Assembly (NCBI GenBank): GCA_946413525.1
Contig: CAMKKZ010000028.1
Location: 1 to 52,805, forward strand
Reading direction: 5' to 3'
From: an uncultured Oribacterium sp.
GTDB taxonomy: Bacteria; Bacillota; Clostridia; Lachnospirales; Lachnospiraceae
Length of the DNA: 52,805 nucleotides
The notes under the pieces were generated by a model. That model saw only the letters and a list, made by a program, of their open reading frames with translations, made no database searches and had not been told where the DNA came from. Shown piece by piece: positions 24,334 through 33,314 of the stretch; within the stretch, counting starts at the first letter, position 1; each line of letters starts with the position of its first letter. Position numbers and translations under genes: made by a program.

Positions 24334-25308
24334 ATGGTGAAGATCCTGTTATGTACCCGCAACGGGGAAAGGTATCTGCGGGAGCAGTTGGATTCCATTC
24401 TTTCACAGGATGATGATGGGGAGGGCTTCCGGCTTCTGGTTTCGGACGACGCGTCAGGAGACGGGACCAGGGAGATTTTGGAGGAATACAGGGTCAGGTA
24501 TCCAAATCGGATCAGCCTCCGTTTCAGGGAAAGCCCCTCCGGGAGCGCCTGGCGGCATTTTTTGTCCCTTTTTGCGGAGGGCTGCGCGGCGGATGCGGAA
24601 TACATTATGCTTTCGGACCAGGATGATGTATGGAAGCCGGAGAAGCTGCGGCAGTGTATGAAGCATATGCGGGCAATGGAAGCGGTCTGGCAGAGGGAGA
24701 CCCCGGTGCTGGTTCATTGCGACGCGGAGCTCGTGACGGAAAGCCTTGAGCCCATTGCGCCTTCCTTCACTGCCTACCAAAAGATGAGTCCTTCAAGGGA
24801 CAAGCTTTGCCAGCTTCTGGTGCAGAATCATGTTGTGGGCGGGAGCATTCTGATGAACCGCGCCCTTGCCGCCTTGATACGGGAGGTCCCGGAAAGCTGC
24901 GTCATGCATGATCAGTGGATCGCGCTCCTGGCGGCTGCTTTCGGGCAGATCCGTTATGTGCCGGAGGCTTTGTACCTGTACCGGCAGCATGGGGAGAATG
25001 TGCTGGGGGCGGCGAAGGGTTCCTTCCTGGGTGAGGTTCTTGGACGTTTCGGAATCGGGCGGGCGGACGGAAAGGGCAGGGAAGAGGTGGACGCTCATTC
25101 AAGGGAGGTTTACAGATCGCTTTTCAAGCAGGCAGAATGTTTCCTGTCCATGTACGGAAGCAGGCTTTCGGAACGGCAGAGGAGACTTCTCAAGGCTTTT
25201 CTAAGCATTCCCGGGAGGTCGCGGCCCGGCAAGGCCGCAGTCATTCTATTTAATGGTTTCACTTATAATCTTCCGCACAGGACCTTCGGGGAATTGCTGT
25301 TTATATAA
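24334..25308 (+). CDS. family 2 glycosyltransferase
   Basis: A 324-aa GT2 enzyme: start MVKILLCTRNGERYLREQLD, nucleotide-binding LLVSDDASGDGT, and the metal-binding YIMLSDQDDVW motif (DxD type). The GSILMNRAL and HDQWIALLAAAF segments are typical of rhamnosyltransferase-like GT2 proteins. It probably transfers a sugar during cell-wall polysaccharide synthesis. RBS AAGGAGGGG precedes ATG 24334, 70 nt after the acyltransferase, so the two may share a transcript. The last 11 codons plus stop are duplicated downstream. Confidence 0.88.
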   Translation: MVKILLCTRNGERYLREQLDSILSQDDDGEGFRLLVSDDASGDGTREILEEYRVRYPNRISLRFRESPSGSAWRHFLSLFAEGCAADAEYIMLSDQDDVWKPEKLRQCMKHMRAMEAVWQRETPVLVHCDAELVTESLEPIAPSFTAYQKMSPSRDKLCQLLVQNHVVGGSILMNRALAALIREVPESCVMHDQWIALLAAAFGQIRYVPEALYLYRQHGENVLGAAKGSFLGEVLGRFGIGRADGKGREEVDAHSREVYRSLFKQAECFLSMYGSRLSERQRRLLKAFLSIPGRSRPGKAAVILFNGFTYNLPHRTFGELLFI

Positions 25309-25360
25309 GTATTCCGCACAGGACGCTTGGGGAGTTGCTGTTTATATAAGTATTCCGCAT
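25273..25360 (+). repeat. 41-bp tandem repeat spanning the GT2 stop codon
   Basis: Units start at 25273 and 25314, with the start of a third at 25355. Each contains the stop-bearing GCTGTTTATATAAGTATTCC. About 35 of 41 positions or more agree between the first two. Confidence 0.9.
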
Positions 25361-25432
25361 TATGATTTATATATGTGAACTTAAATATTGATTTTGTAGT
25401 ATTTCGGCATATTATATTACCAGAGTAGGGAA

Positions 25433-25672
25433 AGCTTGCTTTGATAGGAGCCTGGTTAATGCGATACCGCATCGGCTTGTCATGAAATCAGTGTGGTCAA
25501 ACCCCACTCTGCCAGGGGAGGAGCCTTGCTGATACGATACCGCATCGGCTTGTCATGAAATCAGTGTGGTCAAACCCCATTCTGATGGGGAGGAGCCTTG
25601 CTGATGCGAACAGCATCAGTGTGTTATGCCATTGAATAAGAGTGGCAAAAACTATTTAATAGGGGAGGAGAG
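25433..25672 (+). repeat. family A array, three to four units
   Basis: This is the clearest copy of the family. Each ~70-80-bp unit is GGAGCCTTGCTGATAC, palindrome GATACCGCATC, GGCTTGTCATGAAATCAGTG, TGGTCAAACCCCACTCTG and a G-rich GGGGAGGAG. The last unit's GGGGAGGAG serves as the RBS of the next gene. The preceding bases 25361-25432 show nothing. Confidence 0.9.
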
Positions 25673-25682
25673 TTACGATAAA

Positions 25683-26786
25683 ATGAAAAAATCTGCTTTG
25701 GTATTTTCAGCACTTGTGTTTGTCCTTTTTTTGGCTGTCTTTGCGGCTGGCTGCGCTCAGCAGGAGGATGTACCTTTGCCGGATCAGGCCGATGAGAAAG
25801 GGTCTGTGCCTTTGACGAATCTGGGCTATGAGAAAGGGCCTGCGCGCAAGGTGATTATTGACACGGATTCGGGGGCGGATGATGCTTCTGCCCTGATTTT
25901 TGCAGCGAAGAGCGAGAACCTGGACATTCTTGGCGTTACCGTGCTGGCAGGAAATGTTGGGTTGGAGCAGGCGTCCAAAAACGCGTTGATGGCCTTGCAG
26001 ATTGCCGGTTCGGATGCCCCGGTGTATGAAGGCGAGCCGGTGAATTTTCTTGAGGAGGAAATTGAGGCGTACAGTGTTTACGGAGAGGATGGGATGGGGG
26101 ATGCCGGGCTGGTAGACCCTCTGGGAAAGGCTGAGGATGGGGATGCCGTGGAATTTATCCTGGAATCGGCGAGGAAGTACCCGGACGAGCTGGAAATCAT
26201 TAGCCTGGGCCCGGCCACGAATATTGCGAAGGCGATTGAAAAGGATCGCGATGCCATGAAGAAAATAAAGAAAATCTGGTCTATGGGCACTGCGGGTCTT
26301 GGCGTGGGCAATGCCACCCCTGTGGCTGAGTTCAACGTTTACGCCGATCCGGAAGCGTACAAGGTCATGCTGGATTCTGGAATTAACATTACGATTGTCG
26401 GACTGGATATGTGCCGAGGTGAGGCTGAGTGGACCAATGCGCAGTTTAGGCAACTGGAAAAGGAAAACGACATCGGAAAATTTGTTTCCCGTTCTTTCAC
26501 GAAGCTCAGGGAATTCTACGAGGCGAACGGTTCTCCTGAGTCTGTTACGAACTGCGACGGACTTGCCATGGCCTGCGCCATCTATCCTGATTTTGTCAAG
26601 AAGACAATAAAGTGCCATGGGAGCTGCATGACGGACAGGGGGGAGACCAGGGCGCAGGTAATCTTCTATCAGAAGGGCTTTATCTATGACGGGATGCTTT
26701 CCGATGAGCTGGATTATAATGTGGAGCTTGCGGCTGAAGTCGATAAGCCAGCTTTTTTCGACCTGTATCTTGAGGCGATTCAGTAA
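25683..26786 (+). CDS. nucleoside hydrolase (IUNH family) lipoprotein
   Basis: A lipoprotein signal (MKKSALVFSA ... FAAGC, lipobox Cys24) is followed by an inosine/uridine-preferring nucleoside hydrolase fold. The calcium-binding IIDTDSGADDA motif (Asp60, 62, 66, 67), the ILGVTVLAGNV strand, ISLGPATNIAKAI and the C-terminal TNCDGLAMACAI region are all present. It would cleave ribonucleosides outside the membrane. Between Cys24 and the domain is a short duplicated linker (VPLPDQADEKGS, VPLTNLGYEKGP). ATG 25683 is chosen for its signal peptide and the GGGGAGGAG RBS supplied by a family A repeat; the upstream in-frame ATG 25626 lies inside that repeat. Confidence 0.88.
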   Translation: MKKSALVFSALVFVLFLAVFAAGCAQQEDVPLPDQADEKGSVPLTNLGYEKGPARKVIIDTDSGADDASALIFAAKSENLDILGVTVLAGNVGLEQASKNALMALQIAGSDAPVYEGEPVNFLEEEIEAYSVYGEDGMGDAGLVDPLGKAEDGDAVEFILESARKYPDELEIISLGPATNIAKAIEKDRDAMKKIKKIWSMGTAGLGVGNATPVAEFNVYADPEAYKVMLDSGINITIVGLDMCRGEAEWTNAQFRQLEKENDIGKFVSRSFTKLREFYEANGSPESVTNCDGLAMACAIYPDFVKKTIKCHGSCMTDRGETRAQVIFYQKGFIYDGMLSDELDYNVELAAEVDKPAFFDLYLEAIQ

Positions 26787-27126
26787 ATTTACGGCGTAAT
26801 GGGGTATGGCTTTTCCTTGATGAGTTTAATGAGTTAGCGTACTATTCGCAGTCGTCTTTGGCGACTCCATACGCATATTCAAAGGAATTCTGCGCATTGT
26901 CCGTCATCTGGATTTTAGAGAATTCCAAATGAAAAGCAGGATTCCTATTTGGAATTTTCTGTAATTCTGTAATAAGGAAGGGTTATAAACGAATTTGATA
27001 TTTGCATTATGATTCTGCTCAGGAAGGTTTACAGCAGATTTATTCGCCTGCTTTTGCATAGAAACTAAGTTTGCTTACTATAAAAAATAGTTGAAAGATA
27101 ATCTGAAAAAGGATTTGGAGGTGAAA
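26787..27126. other. intergenic stretch, 340 bp
   Basis: Contains a hairpin at about 26917-26966 (AGAATTCCAAAT with ATTTGGAATTTTCT, long loop) and AT-rich DNA. No gene or recognised regulatory RNA is seen. Confidence 0.5.
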
Positions 27127-28284
27127 ATGGAAAGAGAAGCTTCAGAGGAAAATGGAGTGGCGGCAGCGGATAACGAGCCGAATTGCCCCGCAGGCGGTTC
27201 GCTATGTCAGAATTCAGATCGGCAAAAAACCACTCCGACAGATGAGGTATTGGGAAAGGAAGAGGGGGTCAAAAAAGGGGACGTCAAACAGGGGGACGGG
27301 GGTGCTGTTTTTCCCTTGGTCAGCGTATGCGTTGTGACGTATAATCACGGGAAATATATTGGGGAATGTCTCCGCAGCATTCTTTCCCAGCGGGGGAATT
27401 TCCGGCTGGAGATACTTGTGCATGATGACGCGTCAAATGATGACGCGCAGGAGATTATACGCGACTTTGCGGCCAGATACCCGGATGTGATCCGGCCTAT
27501 CCTAAGGGAGGAAAATCAGTATTCCAAAGGATTTACGAATATTACCGGCATCTTCAATATCCCGAGGGCGAGGGGGAAGTATGTGGCGATGCTTGACGGG
27601 GATGATTATTGGTGCGATATATGGAAGCTGCAGAAGCAGGTGAGCTATATGGAATCTCATCCAGGCTGTGTTTTCTGCTTCCATTCTGCCAGGGTTATCA
27701 GCGAGGAGGGTTATCTTCCGAATGGCTCGCTGATGCGGCCTTACAGGAAATCCGGGCTTATCCTGGGGAGGGAGCTTGTGGACCGGGCGGGCGGGGCGCC
27801 TTTCGCCAGCTTCCTTTTCCGAAGGGATGTCCTTACGGAGCTTCCGCGATATTATTACAATTGCCCAGTGGGGGACAGGCCTCTGGAACTTGTGGCGGCA
27901 GCCCACGGCGACGCGTATTATTTCGATGAGGCAATGAGCGTATACCGTTTTTCCCATAAGGGGTCCTGGACGGAAGATCAGCTTTCAGGAGATTTCAGGA
28001 AGAAGCAGCGGAGATATGTTCGGAAGATGACGGAGACATACCGGGATTTTGACCGGGAGACAGGGGGGCGGTTTCACAGGGAGGCAGTCAGGGCGGCCCG
28101 GCGCGTACGTTTCCTTTCCGCCGTCAATATGCGGGATTTTCCTGAAATAAGGAAGAAGGAGAACAGGGCTTTCTTTAGGGAGTTGTCCCTCCGGGATCGC
28201 TTTTTCATCCTGTTCGAGATGTATTTCCCCGCGGTTTACCGCCTGGCAAGGAATGCGTTTCGGGCTTTCAGGCCGGATGTATAG
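27127..28284 (+). CDS. family 2 glycosyltransferase with repeat-derived N-terminal extension
   Basis: A 385-aa GT2 enzyme: LVSVCVVTYNHGKYIGECLR, ILVHDDASND and the metal site MLDGDDYWCD, then LASFLFRRDV-type acceptor segments. The first ~60 residues precede the domain. They contain NEPNCPAGGSLCQNSDRQK plus TTPTDEV, the translation of one family A unit (about 27178-27248), the same theme as in the CARF-HEPN protein. The extension is hydrophilic, and the enzyme would be complete without it. ATG 27127 has TTGGAGGTG upstream. It probably acts with the neighbouring GT2, acyltransferase and MATE genes. Confidence 0.87.
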   Translation: MEREASEENGVAAADNEPNCPAGGSLCQNSDRQKTTPTDEVLGKEEGVKKGDVKQGDGGAVFPLVSVCVVTYNHGKYIGECLRSILSQRGNFRLEILVHDDASNDDAQEIIRDFAARYPDVIRPILREENQYSKGFTNITGIFNIPRARGKYVAMLDGDDYWCDIWKLQKQVSYMESHPGCVFCFHSARVISEEGYLPNGSLMRPYRKSGLILGRELVDRAGGAPFASFLFRRDVLTELPRYYYNCPVGDRPLELVAAAHGDAYYFDEAMSVYRFSHKGSWTEDQLSGDFRKKQRRYVRKMTETYRDFDRETGGRFHREAVRAARRVRFLSAVNMRDFPEIRKKENRAFFRELSLRDRFFILFEMYFPAVYRLARNAFRAFRPDV

Positions 28285-28296
28285 GCATTATTGTTG

Positions 28297-28445
28297 TCGG
28301 ATACAGAGAGCTTTATGGGGCTTGATCATGACGGATGCGGAGAGCCTATGGGGCTTGATTATGACGGATGCGGAGAGCTTATGGGGCTTCATTATGAAGG
28401 CTTCCCAGGCATTGATCATATCGGAAGCAAAGAGCTTCCCAAGCC
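28297..28445 (+). repeat. 33-34-bp tandem repeat just after the GT2 stop codon
   Basis: The theme GAGAGCTTATGGGGCTTGAT, ATGACGGATGCG recurs at 28306, 28340 and 28373, with a degenerate fourth copy near 28430. It begins a few bases after the stop and runs nearly to the next gene. Confidence 0.85.
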
Positions 28446-28496
28446 TTGATCATGCCGGATGCCTGGCACTTAAAAAGAATCTTAAGGGGAAAAGGA

Positions 28497-29858
28497 ATGG
28501 ACAAGACGGAAAGAAAAGACATTTTTGAAACGCTGCCTGTAGGGAGGGCGGTAGGGAGGATGGCCATCCCTACGATTTTCGGGCAGATCATTATCCTGAT
28601 TTACAATATGGCGGACACGTTCTATCTTGGAAGGACGAACAATCCGTTCATGGTTGCCGGGGCCTCTCTGATCCTGCCAATTTTCAATATCACCCTGTCC
28701 TTGGCCGGGCTGGCCGGCATAGGGGGCGGCGCGCTTGTGTCCAGGCTTTTGGGGGAGGGGCGTGATGAGGAGGCGGGGAAAGCCTCCGCCTTCAGTTTTT
28801 ATCTTGCGCTTTGCATGACCGCCATGTTTTCCCTTTTCATGTTTGTATTCATGACGCCGATTCTGCATTTTCTCGGGGCATCTGATAATACCTTCGCTTA
28901 CGCAAGGCAGTACGCTTTCTGCGTACTTGTGCTGGGCGGGGTACCCACTGTGCTGTCCAATGTCTGCGCCACACTTTTGCGTTGTACGGGGATGTCAAAG
29001 GAGGCAGGGTTCGGCGTTGCCATGGGCGGAATCTTAAACATTCTGCTTGACCCGATTTTCATGTTCCTGCTCCTTCCAAAGGGGAACGAGGTTCTCGGGG
29101 TCGGCATAGCCACGTTGCTTTCCAATTGTATATCATTCAGCTATTTTCTGACCACCATATTACGAATGAGGAAACAGTCAGTGCTGAGCCTTTCCCTGAA
29201 ATCCGGACTTCCCGGGAAAGGGATCATCCGCTCCGTATTTAATGTCGGCGTCCCTTCGGCCATTGCCACCTTCCTTTTTGACATGGCCTATGTCGTGATT
29301 GACAAGCTGATGTCCGGTTATGGGGACGTCGCCCTCGCGGCCGTGGGAATCGTGCTGAAGGTGGAAAGGCTGCCCCTCAATGTGGGAATCGGCATCTGCC
29401 ATGGGATGATGCCGCTGGTGGCTTATAATTTCTCTTCCAAAAATCATAAGAGGATGAGGGAGATCATACATTTTTCCATCAGGGCGGGGCTGCTCGTCAG
29501 CGCCATAAGCATTATCCTGTATGAATGCTTCGCCGGGAGGATCATTGGTTTTTTCATTTCCGATGCCGGCACGGTGTCCCTGGGGACGGATTTTCTTCGC
29601 GTACGCTGCCTTGCTACGCCTTTCATGTTCATGAGTTTTTTTACGGTATATGTTTTCCAGGGCTTCGGGGAGGGCAGAAAGGCGCTTTTCCTGGGCGTCA
29701 TGCGCTGGGCCGTGTTCAACATCCCCATGCTTTTTCTGCTAAACCGCCTTGTCGGGATGTATGGAATTGTCAGCTCCCAGGTATGCGCGGACATCCTGAA
29801 TGTAATATTGTCATGGCATGTCTATAAAAATTATATGGAAAAATATGAGAGGAGTTGA
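28497..29858 (+). CDS. MATE-family efflux transporter
   Basis: A 453-aa membrane protein with about 12 hydrophobic segments. The start FETLPVGRAVGRMAIPTIFG and the first helix IILIYNMADTFYLG are the hallmark of MATE transporters, and the second half repeats the pattern (GIIRSVFNVGVPSAIATFLF). It would export small cationic compounds by sodium or proton antiport, or, given the glycosyltransferase neighbours, move an envelope precursor; the latter is inference. ATG 28497 is preceded by GGGGAAAAGGA. The stop is almost contiguous with the helicase gene. Confidence 0.88.
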   Translation: MDKTERKDIFETLPVGRAVGRMAIPTIFGQIIILIYNMADTFYLGRTNNPFMVAGASLILPIFNITLSLAGLAGIGGGALVSRLLGEGRDEEAGKASAFSFYLALCMTAMFSLFMFVFMTPILHFLGASDNTFAYARQYAFCVLVLGGVPTVLSNVCATLLRCTGMSKEAGFGVAMGGILNILLDPIFMFLLLPKGNEVLGVGIATLLSNCISFSYFLTTILRMRKQSVLSLSLKSGLPGKGIIRSVFNVGVPSAIATFLFDMAYVVIDKLMSGYGDVALAAVGIVLKVERLPLNVGIGICHGMMPLVAYNFSSKNHKRMREIIHFSIRAGLLVSAISIILYECFAGRIIGFFISDAGTVSLGTDFLRVRCLATPFMFMSFFTVYVFQGFGEGRKALFLGVMRWAVFNIPMLFLLNRLVGMYGIVSSQVCADILNVILSWHVYKNYMEKYERS

Positions 29859-29859
29859 A

Positions 29860-31467
29860 TTGTATTTTCGAAAAAATCCATACCATAAAAGGGCGGAACG
29901 GGGGTCCGGCAGGCGTAGGGCTATCGACAAGGTCCTTCAGGAAAACCTGCTGAGGGCAATCCCCGAGAATTACGTTGATCTGTATCCGGCGGTGCGTTTA
30001 AGGACAAGAAAATTTGTTTTTCATATCGGTCCAACGAATTCTGGGAAAACGTATTCGGCCATGCAGGCATTGCGGTCAGCCGGATCCGGGGCATATCTCG
30101 GGCCGCTCCGCCTTTTGGCGTATGAGCAGTTTGAGGCCATGAACACGGATGGCTATCCATGCAGCCTTTGGACGGGCGAGGAGAGGATCGAGATTTATGG
30201 CTCGCCCTTCACGTCCTCCACGATCGAGATGGCGGATTATTCCGCCCATTACAAGCTGGTCGTCATAGATGAGGCCCAGATGATTGCGGATGAGGACAGG
30301 GGTGGGGCCTGGACTTCGGCGCTCCTGGGCATTGACGCGGATGAAATCCATGTCTGTGCTTCCGGCGACGCGGAGATGATCCTGTGCCGTATCGCGAAAG
30401 ACTGCAAAGATGAGTACGAGGTGCTTTATCACGAGCGCCAGACCCCGCTTATCCCGGAGGAGAAAGGCTTGAACTTTCCGAAGCGGATAGAGAAGGGGGA
30501 TGCCGTCATCGTTTTTTCCAGAAGGAACGTCCATGCCGTGGCGGCCGGGCTTCAGAGGAAGGGGTATAAGACCAGCATTATTTATGGGGCTTTGCCTTAT
30601 GACGTGCGTCACGAAGAGGCCAGAAAATTTAATATGGGCGAGACGGACGTGGTCGTTGCCACGGATGCTATCGGCATGGGCCTTAATATGCCGATTCGGA
30701 GGGTGGTCTTCCTGGAGGCCAGGAAATTTGATGGGAAGGACGACAGGGCCCTGCTGCCGCATGAAGTGAAGCAGATTGCGGGGAGGGCAGGTCGTTATGG
30801 CATCTATGAGGCAGGCTTTGTAACGGGCGACAGGCCTGTTTTCAAGGCGATAATGAAGCAGTTTTCAGGCAGGGACGAGGTGATTGAGTCCGCGGCCATC
30901 GCGTTTCCGGAGCAGCTCATCGGTATGAACGCAAGGCTTTCTGAAATTATGCGAAAATGGAAGGAGACGGCCGTCCATCAGGGATATATCAAGGCGAATG
31001 TGGACCGGGAGATATCCCTTGCGGAAAAGCTTGAAGCAAAGACGGATAATAAGAAGTTGATCTATGAAATGATCACGGTTCCCTTTGACGAGGGGGAAGC
31101 TGTCCTGATGGACATCTGGCTTGACCTGTGCGATACATATATTGAGGGAGGGGGCGTGGATGCCGGCAGGCATCTGCCAAAAAGCAGCGTGCCTTCCGAA
31201 GATCCCGACGCGCTCCGCATTCTGGAGAGGCAGTACAGGATATGTGACCTTCTCTATTTCTTTTCCGACCGCTTCGGGGCGGGCGAGGAGGAAATGGAGA
31301 GTATTGTGAAACGGAAGGCTTCCATCTCCAGGCAGATGATGAAGATATTGCGAAAGCAGAGGCTGGTGGGGCGGACGTGCAGGTATTGCGGAAGGGAGCT
31401 GGCCTGGAACCACCCCTATGGCATATGCAAGCAGTGTTATGACAGGATTTATGTGAACCGATACTGA
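29860..31467 (+). CDS. SUV3-like DExH RNA helicase with C-terminal zinc ribbon
   Basis: A ~535-aa helicase resembling eukaryotic mitochondrial SUV3: FHIGPTNSGKT (Walker A), GPLRLLAYEQFE, VVIDEAQMI (DEAQ), ATDAIGMGLNMPIRRVVF and QIAGRAGRYG (motif VI). The C-terminus carries CRYCGREL and GICKQCYD, a four-Cys zinc ribbon not present in SUV3. The family unwinds double-stranded RNA during decay; here the partner is unknown. The start is uncertain: GAGAGGAG is 5 nt before TTG 29860, one base after the MATE stop, while ATG 29818 and 29845 inside the MATE gene lack good sites. It is likely co-transcribed with the MATE gene. Confidence 0.82.
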   Translation: MYFRKNPYHKRAERGSGRRRAIDKVLQENLLRAIPENYVDLYPAVRLRTRKFVFHIGPTNSGKTYSAMQALRSAGSGAYLGPLRLLAYEQFEAMNTDGYPCSLWTGEERIEIYGSPFTSSTIEMADYSAHYKLVVIDEAQMIADEDRGGAWTSALLGIDADEIHVCASGDAEMILCRIAKDCKDEYEVLYHERQTPLIPEEKGLNFPKRIEKGDAVIVFSRRNVHAVAAGLQRKGYKTSIIYGALPYDVRHEEARKFNMGETDVVVATDAIGMGLNMPIRRVVFLEARKFDGKDDRALLPHEVKQIAGRAGRYGIYEAGFVTGDRPVFKAIMKQFSGRDEVIESAAIAFPEQLIGMNARLSEIMRKWKETAVHQGYIKANVDREISLAEKLEAKTDNKKLIYEMITVPFDEGEAVLMDIWLDLCDTYIEGGGVDAGRHLPKSSVPSEDPDALRILERQYRICDLLYFFSDRFGAGEEEMESIVKRKASISRQMMKILRKQRLVGRTCRYCGRELAWNHPYGICKQCYDRIYVNRY

Positions 31468-32037
31468 ATAGTATTGGCAATCTCACTGGCGGTTTACGGA
31501 GATATTATACTTGCATTGCCTCCCTGCCTGTGGTATGATTCCAAACGATGCCTGAGAGACGATTCGGTTATATTTCAATTTTTCACAGAACAGAATTTTG
31601 CTCTAATGTGGGGGATGGGAATACGGGGGATCGGAGAACGGCATTATTCCAATAATGTTTTATCATTTGACCTTGTGGCTATGTTCCGGAGGTTGGAATC
31701 ATGAAAGGCAAGCCTTTCATGATTCATTTGTGCCGCTGTAGCGTCACAAATGGGACTCAATGCCTTCGGCAATAAGTCAAGGCATGAAAGGCAAGCCTTT
31801 CATGGTTCATTTGTGCCGCTGTAGCGTCACAAATGGGACTCAATGCCTTTGGCAATAAGTCAAGGCATGAAAGGCAAGCCTTTCGTATTTCATTTGTGTC
31901 GCTGCCCTGTCACAAATGAGACTCGATGCCTGCGGCATCAAGTCAAAGCATGAAAAGGAGGGGACGGCTCGCAATGTCTGTCAATGGATCCTTTGACAGT
32001 TCCGGGGATGGGCATATGCGGGAAATGAGAATAGCTT
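31468..32037. other. 570-bp intergenic region upstream of tyrS
   Basis: Holds the 83-bp triplicate (31698-31963) and a small hairpin CTGTCAA / TTTGACAG at about 31977-32000. The T-box landmark sequences expected before a tRNA-synthetase gene (AGGGTGGNACCGCG) were not seen. The stretch 31468-31690 shows nothing recognisable. Confidence 0.6.
31698..31963. repeat. 83-bp palindromic unit, three tandem copies (family C)
   Basis: Units start at 31701, 31784 and 31867 with a partial fourth at about 31950. Each contains CATGAAAGGC/GCCTTTCATG, then CATTTGTG ... CACAAATG, then CTCAATGCC/GGCAATAAG. All three parts can fold as stem-loops. Two copies are almost identical and the third has drifted. It lies between the SUV3 and tyrS genes. 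Confidence 0.92.
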
Positions 32038-33270
32038 ATGGGAGTTTATGAGGAATTACGTGCGCGAGGCCTGATCGCGCAGGTGACGAATGAAGAAGAA
32101 ATCAGGGAAATGGTGAACGCGGGCAAGGCATGCTTCTATATTGGCTTTGATCCGACGGCAGATTCCCTGCATGTGGGTCACTTCATGGCGCTTTGCCTGA
32201 TGAAGCGGCTTCAGGAAGCCGGCAACAGGCCGATTGCCCTGGTGGGCGGCGGCACCGGCATGATTGGGGATCCATCCGGCAGAAGTGATATGCGGCAGCT
32301 CATGACGGTGGAGATTATTGACCACAATTGTGAGTGTTTCCGCAGGCAGATGGGACGTTTCATTGAGTTCGGGGAAGGCAAGGCTATGATGGTGAATAAT
32401 GCCGACTGGCTGCGCGACCTGAATTTCATGGAGTTCATCCGGGATATCGGTCCCTGCTTTTCCGTTAATGAAATGCTTCGGGCGAGATGCTATGTGAACC
32501 GGCTTGAGCAGGGGCTTTCTTTTTTTGAGTTCAGCTATATGCTGATGCAGGCATATGATTTCTATATGCTTTATCAGAAATATGGCTGCAATATGCAGTT
32601 TGGCGGGGATGACCAGTGGTCCAACATGCTGGCTGGCACGGAGCTGATCCGGAAGAAGCTTCAGAAGGATGCTCATGCCCTGACGATCACGCTGCTCACG
32701 AACAAGGAGGGGAAAAAGATGGGCAAGACCGCGAAGGGCGCGGTTTGGCTGGATCCTGACAAGACTTCCCCTTATGATTTTTATCAGTATTGGAGGAACG
32801 TAGATGACGCGGATGTGATCAAATGCATGAAGCTGCTGACTTTCATTCCGCTGGAAGAGATACAAAGCATGGAATCCCTGGAGGGAGCCGGGCTTAACAA
32901 GGCGAAAGAGCGACTGGCTTATCATCTGACGGAGCTTGTCCATGGGAGCGAGGAGGCAAAAAAAGCGCAATCCGCCGCAGTAGCGATTTTTGGGGGAGGC
33001 GGGGATTCGGAAAATATGCCGAAGCACGTGCTGGAAGAAGGGGATTTTCAGGACGGGCACATTGACATTATGCAGGTTCTTGTTTTGTGCGGCCTGGCCA
33101 AGTCCAGAAGCGACGCAAGAAGAAATATTCAGCAGGGGGGCGTCACTGCGGGAGGGAGCAAGGCGCAGGATATTGCACAGACATTTTCAAAAGAGGATTT
33201 TGAAAATGGCATGATTTTTCAGTGGGGTAAAAAGAAATACGTAAAGGTTTATTCTGGCCCGAAAGCCTGA
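32038..33270 (+). CDS. tyrS: tyrosine--tRNA ligase
   Basis: A 410-aa class I aminoacyl-tRNA synthetase. The HIGH motif is HVGH (45-48), KMSKS is KMGKT (227-231), and YIGFDPTADSLHVGH and GGDDQWSNMLAGTELIR are specific to bacterial TyrRS. The C-terminal ~65 residues (LVLCGLAKSRSDARRNIQQG) form the S4 RNA-binding domain. It attaches tyrosine to tRNA-Tyr in the cytoplasm. Length is normal. ATG 32038 has only a weak RBS (GGGAAATGAGA). It appears monocistronic, with a repeat array upstream and no T-box. Confidence 0.97.
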   Translation: MGVYEELRARGLIAQVTNEEEIREMVNAGKACFYIGFDPTADSLHVGHFMALCLMKRLQEAGNRPIALVGGGTGMIGDPSGRSDMRQLMTVEIIDHNCECFRRQMGRFIEFGEGKAMMVNNADWLRDLNFMEFIRDIGPCFSVNEMLRARCYVNRLEQGLSFFEFSYMLMQAYDFYMLYQKYGCNMQFGGDDQWSNMLAGTELIRKKLQKDAHALTITLLTNKEGKKMGKTAKGAVWLDPDKTSPYDFYQYWRNVDDADVIKCMKLLTFIPLEEIQSMESLEGAGLNKAKERLAYHLTELVHGSEEAKKAQSAAVAIFGGGGDSENMPKHVLEEGDFQDGHIDIMQVLVLCGLAKSRSDARRNIQQGGVTAGGSKAQDIAQTFSKEDFENGMIFQWGKKKYVKVYSGPKA

Positions 33271-33314
33271 ACGATAGGGTTCCTGCCAGGGAATATACAG
33301 GAGATAAACTTTCT

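Noticed and set aside
31468..32037. T-box riboswitch upstream of tyrS.
   Set aside because: The conserved T-box sequence and specifier-loop arrangement were not found; the region is filled by the 83-bp repeat.
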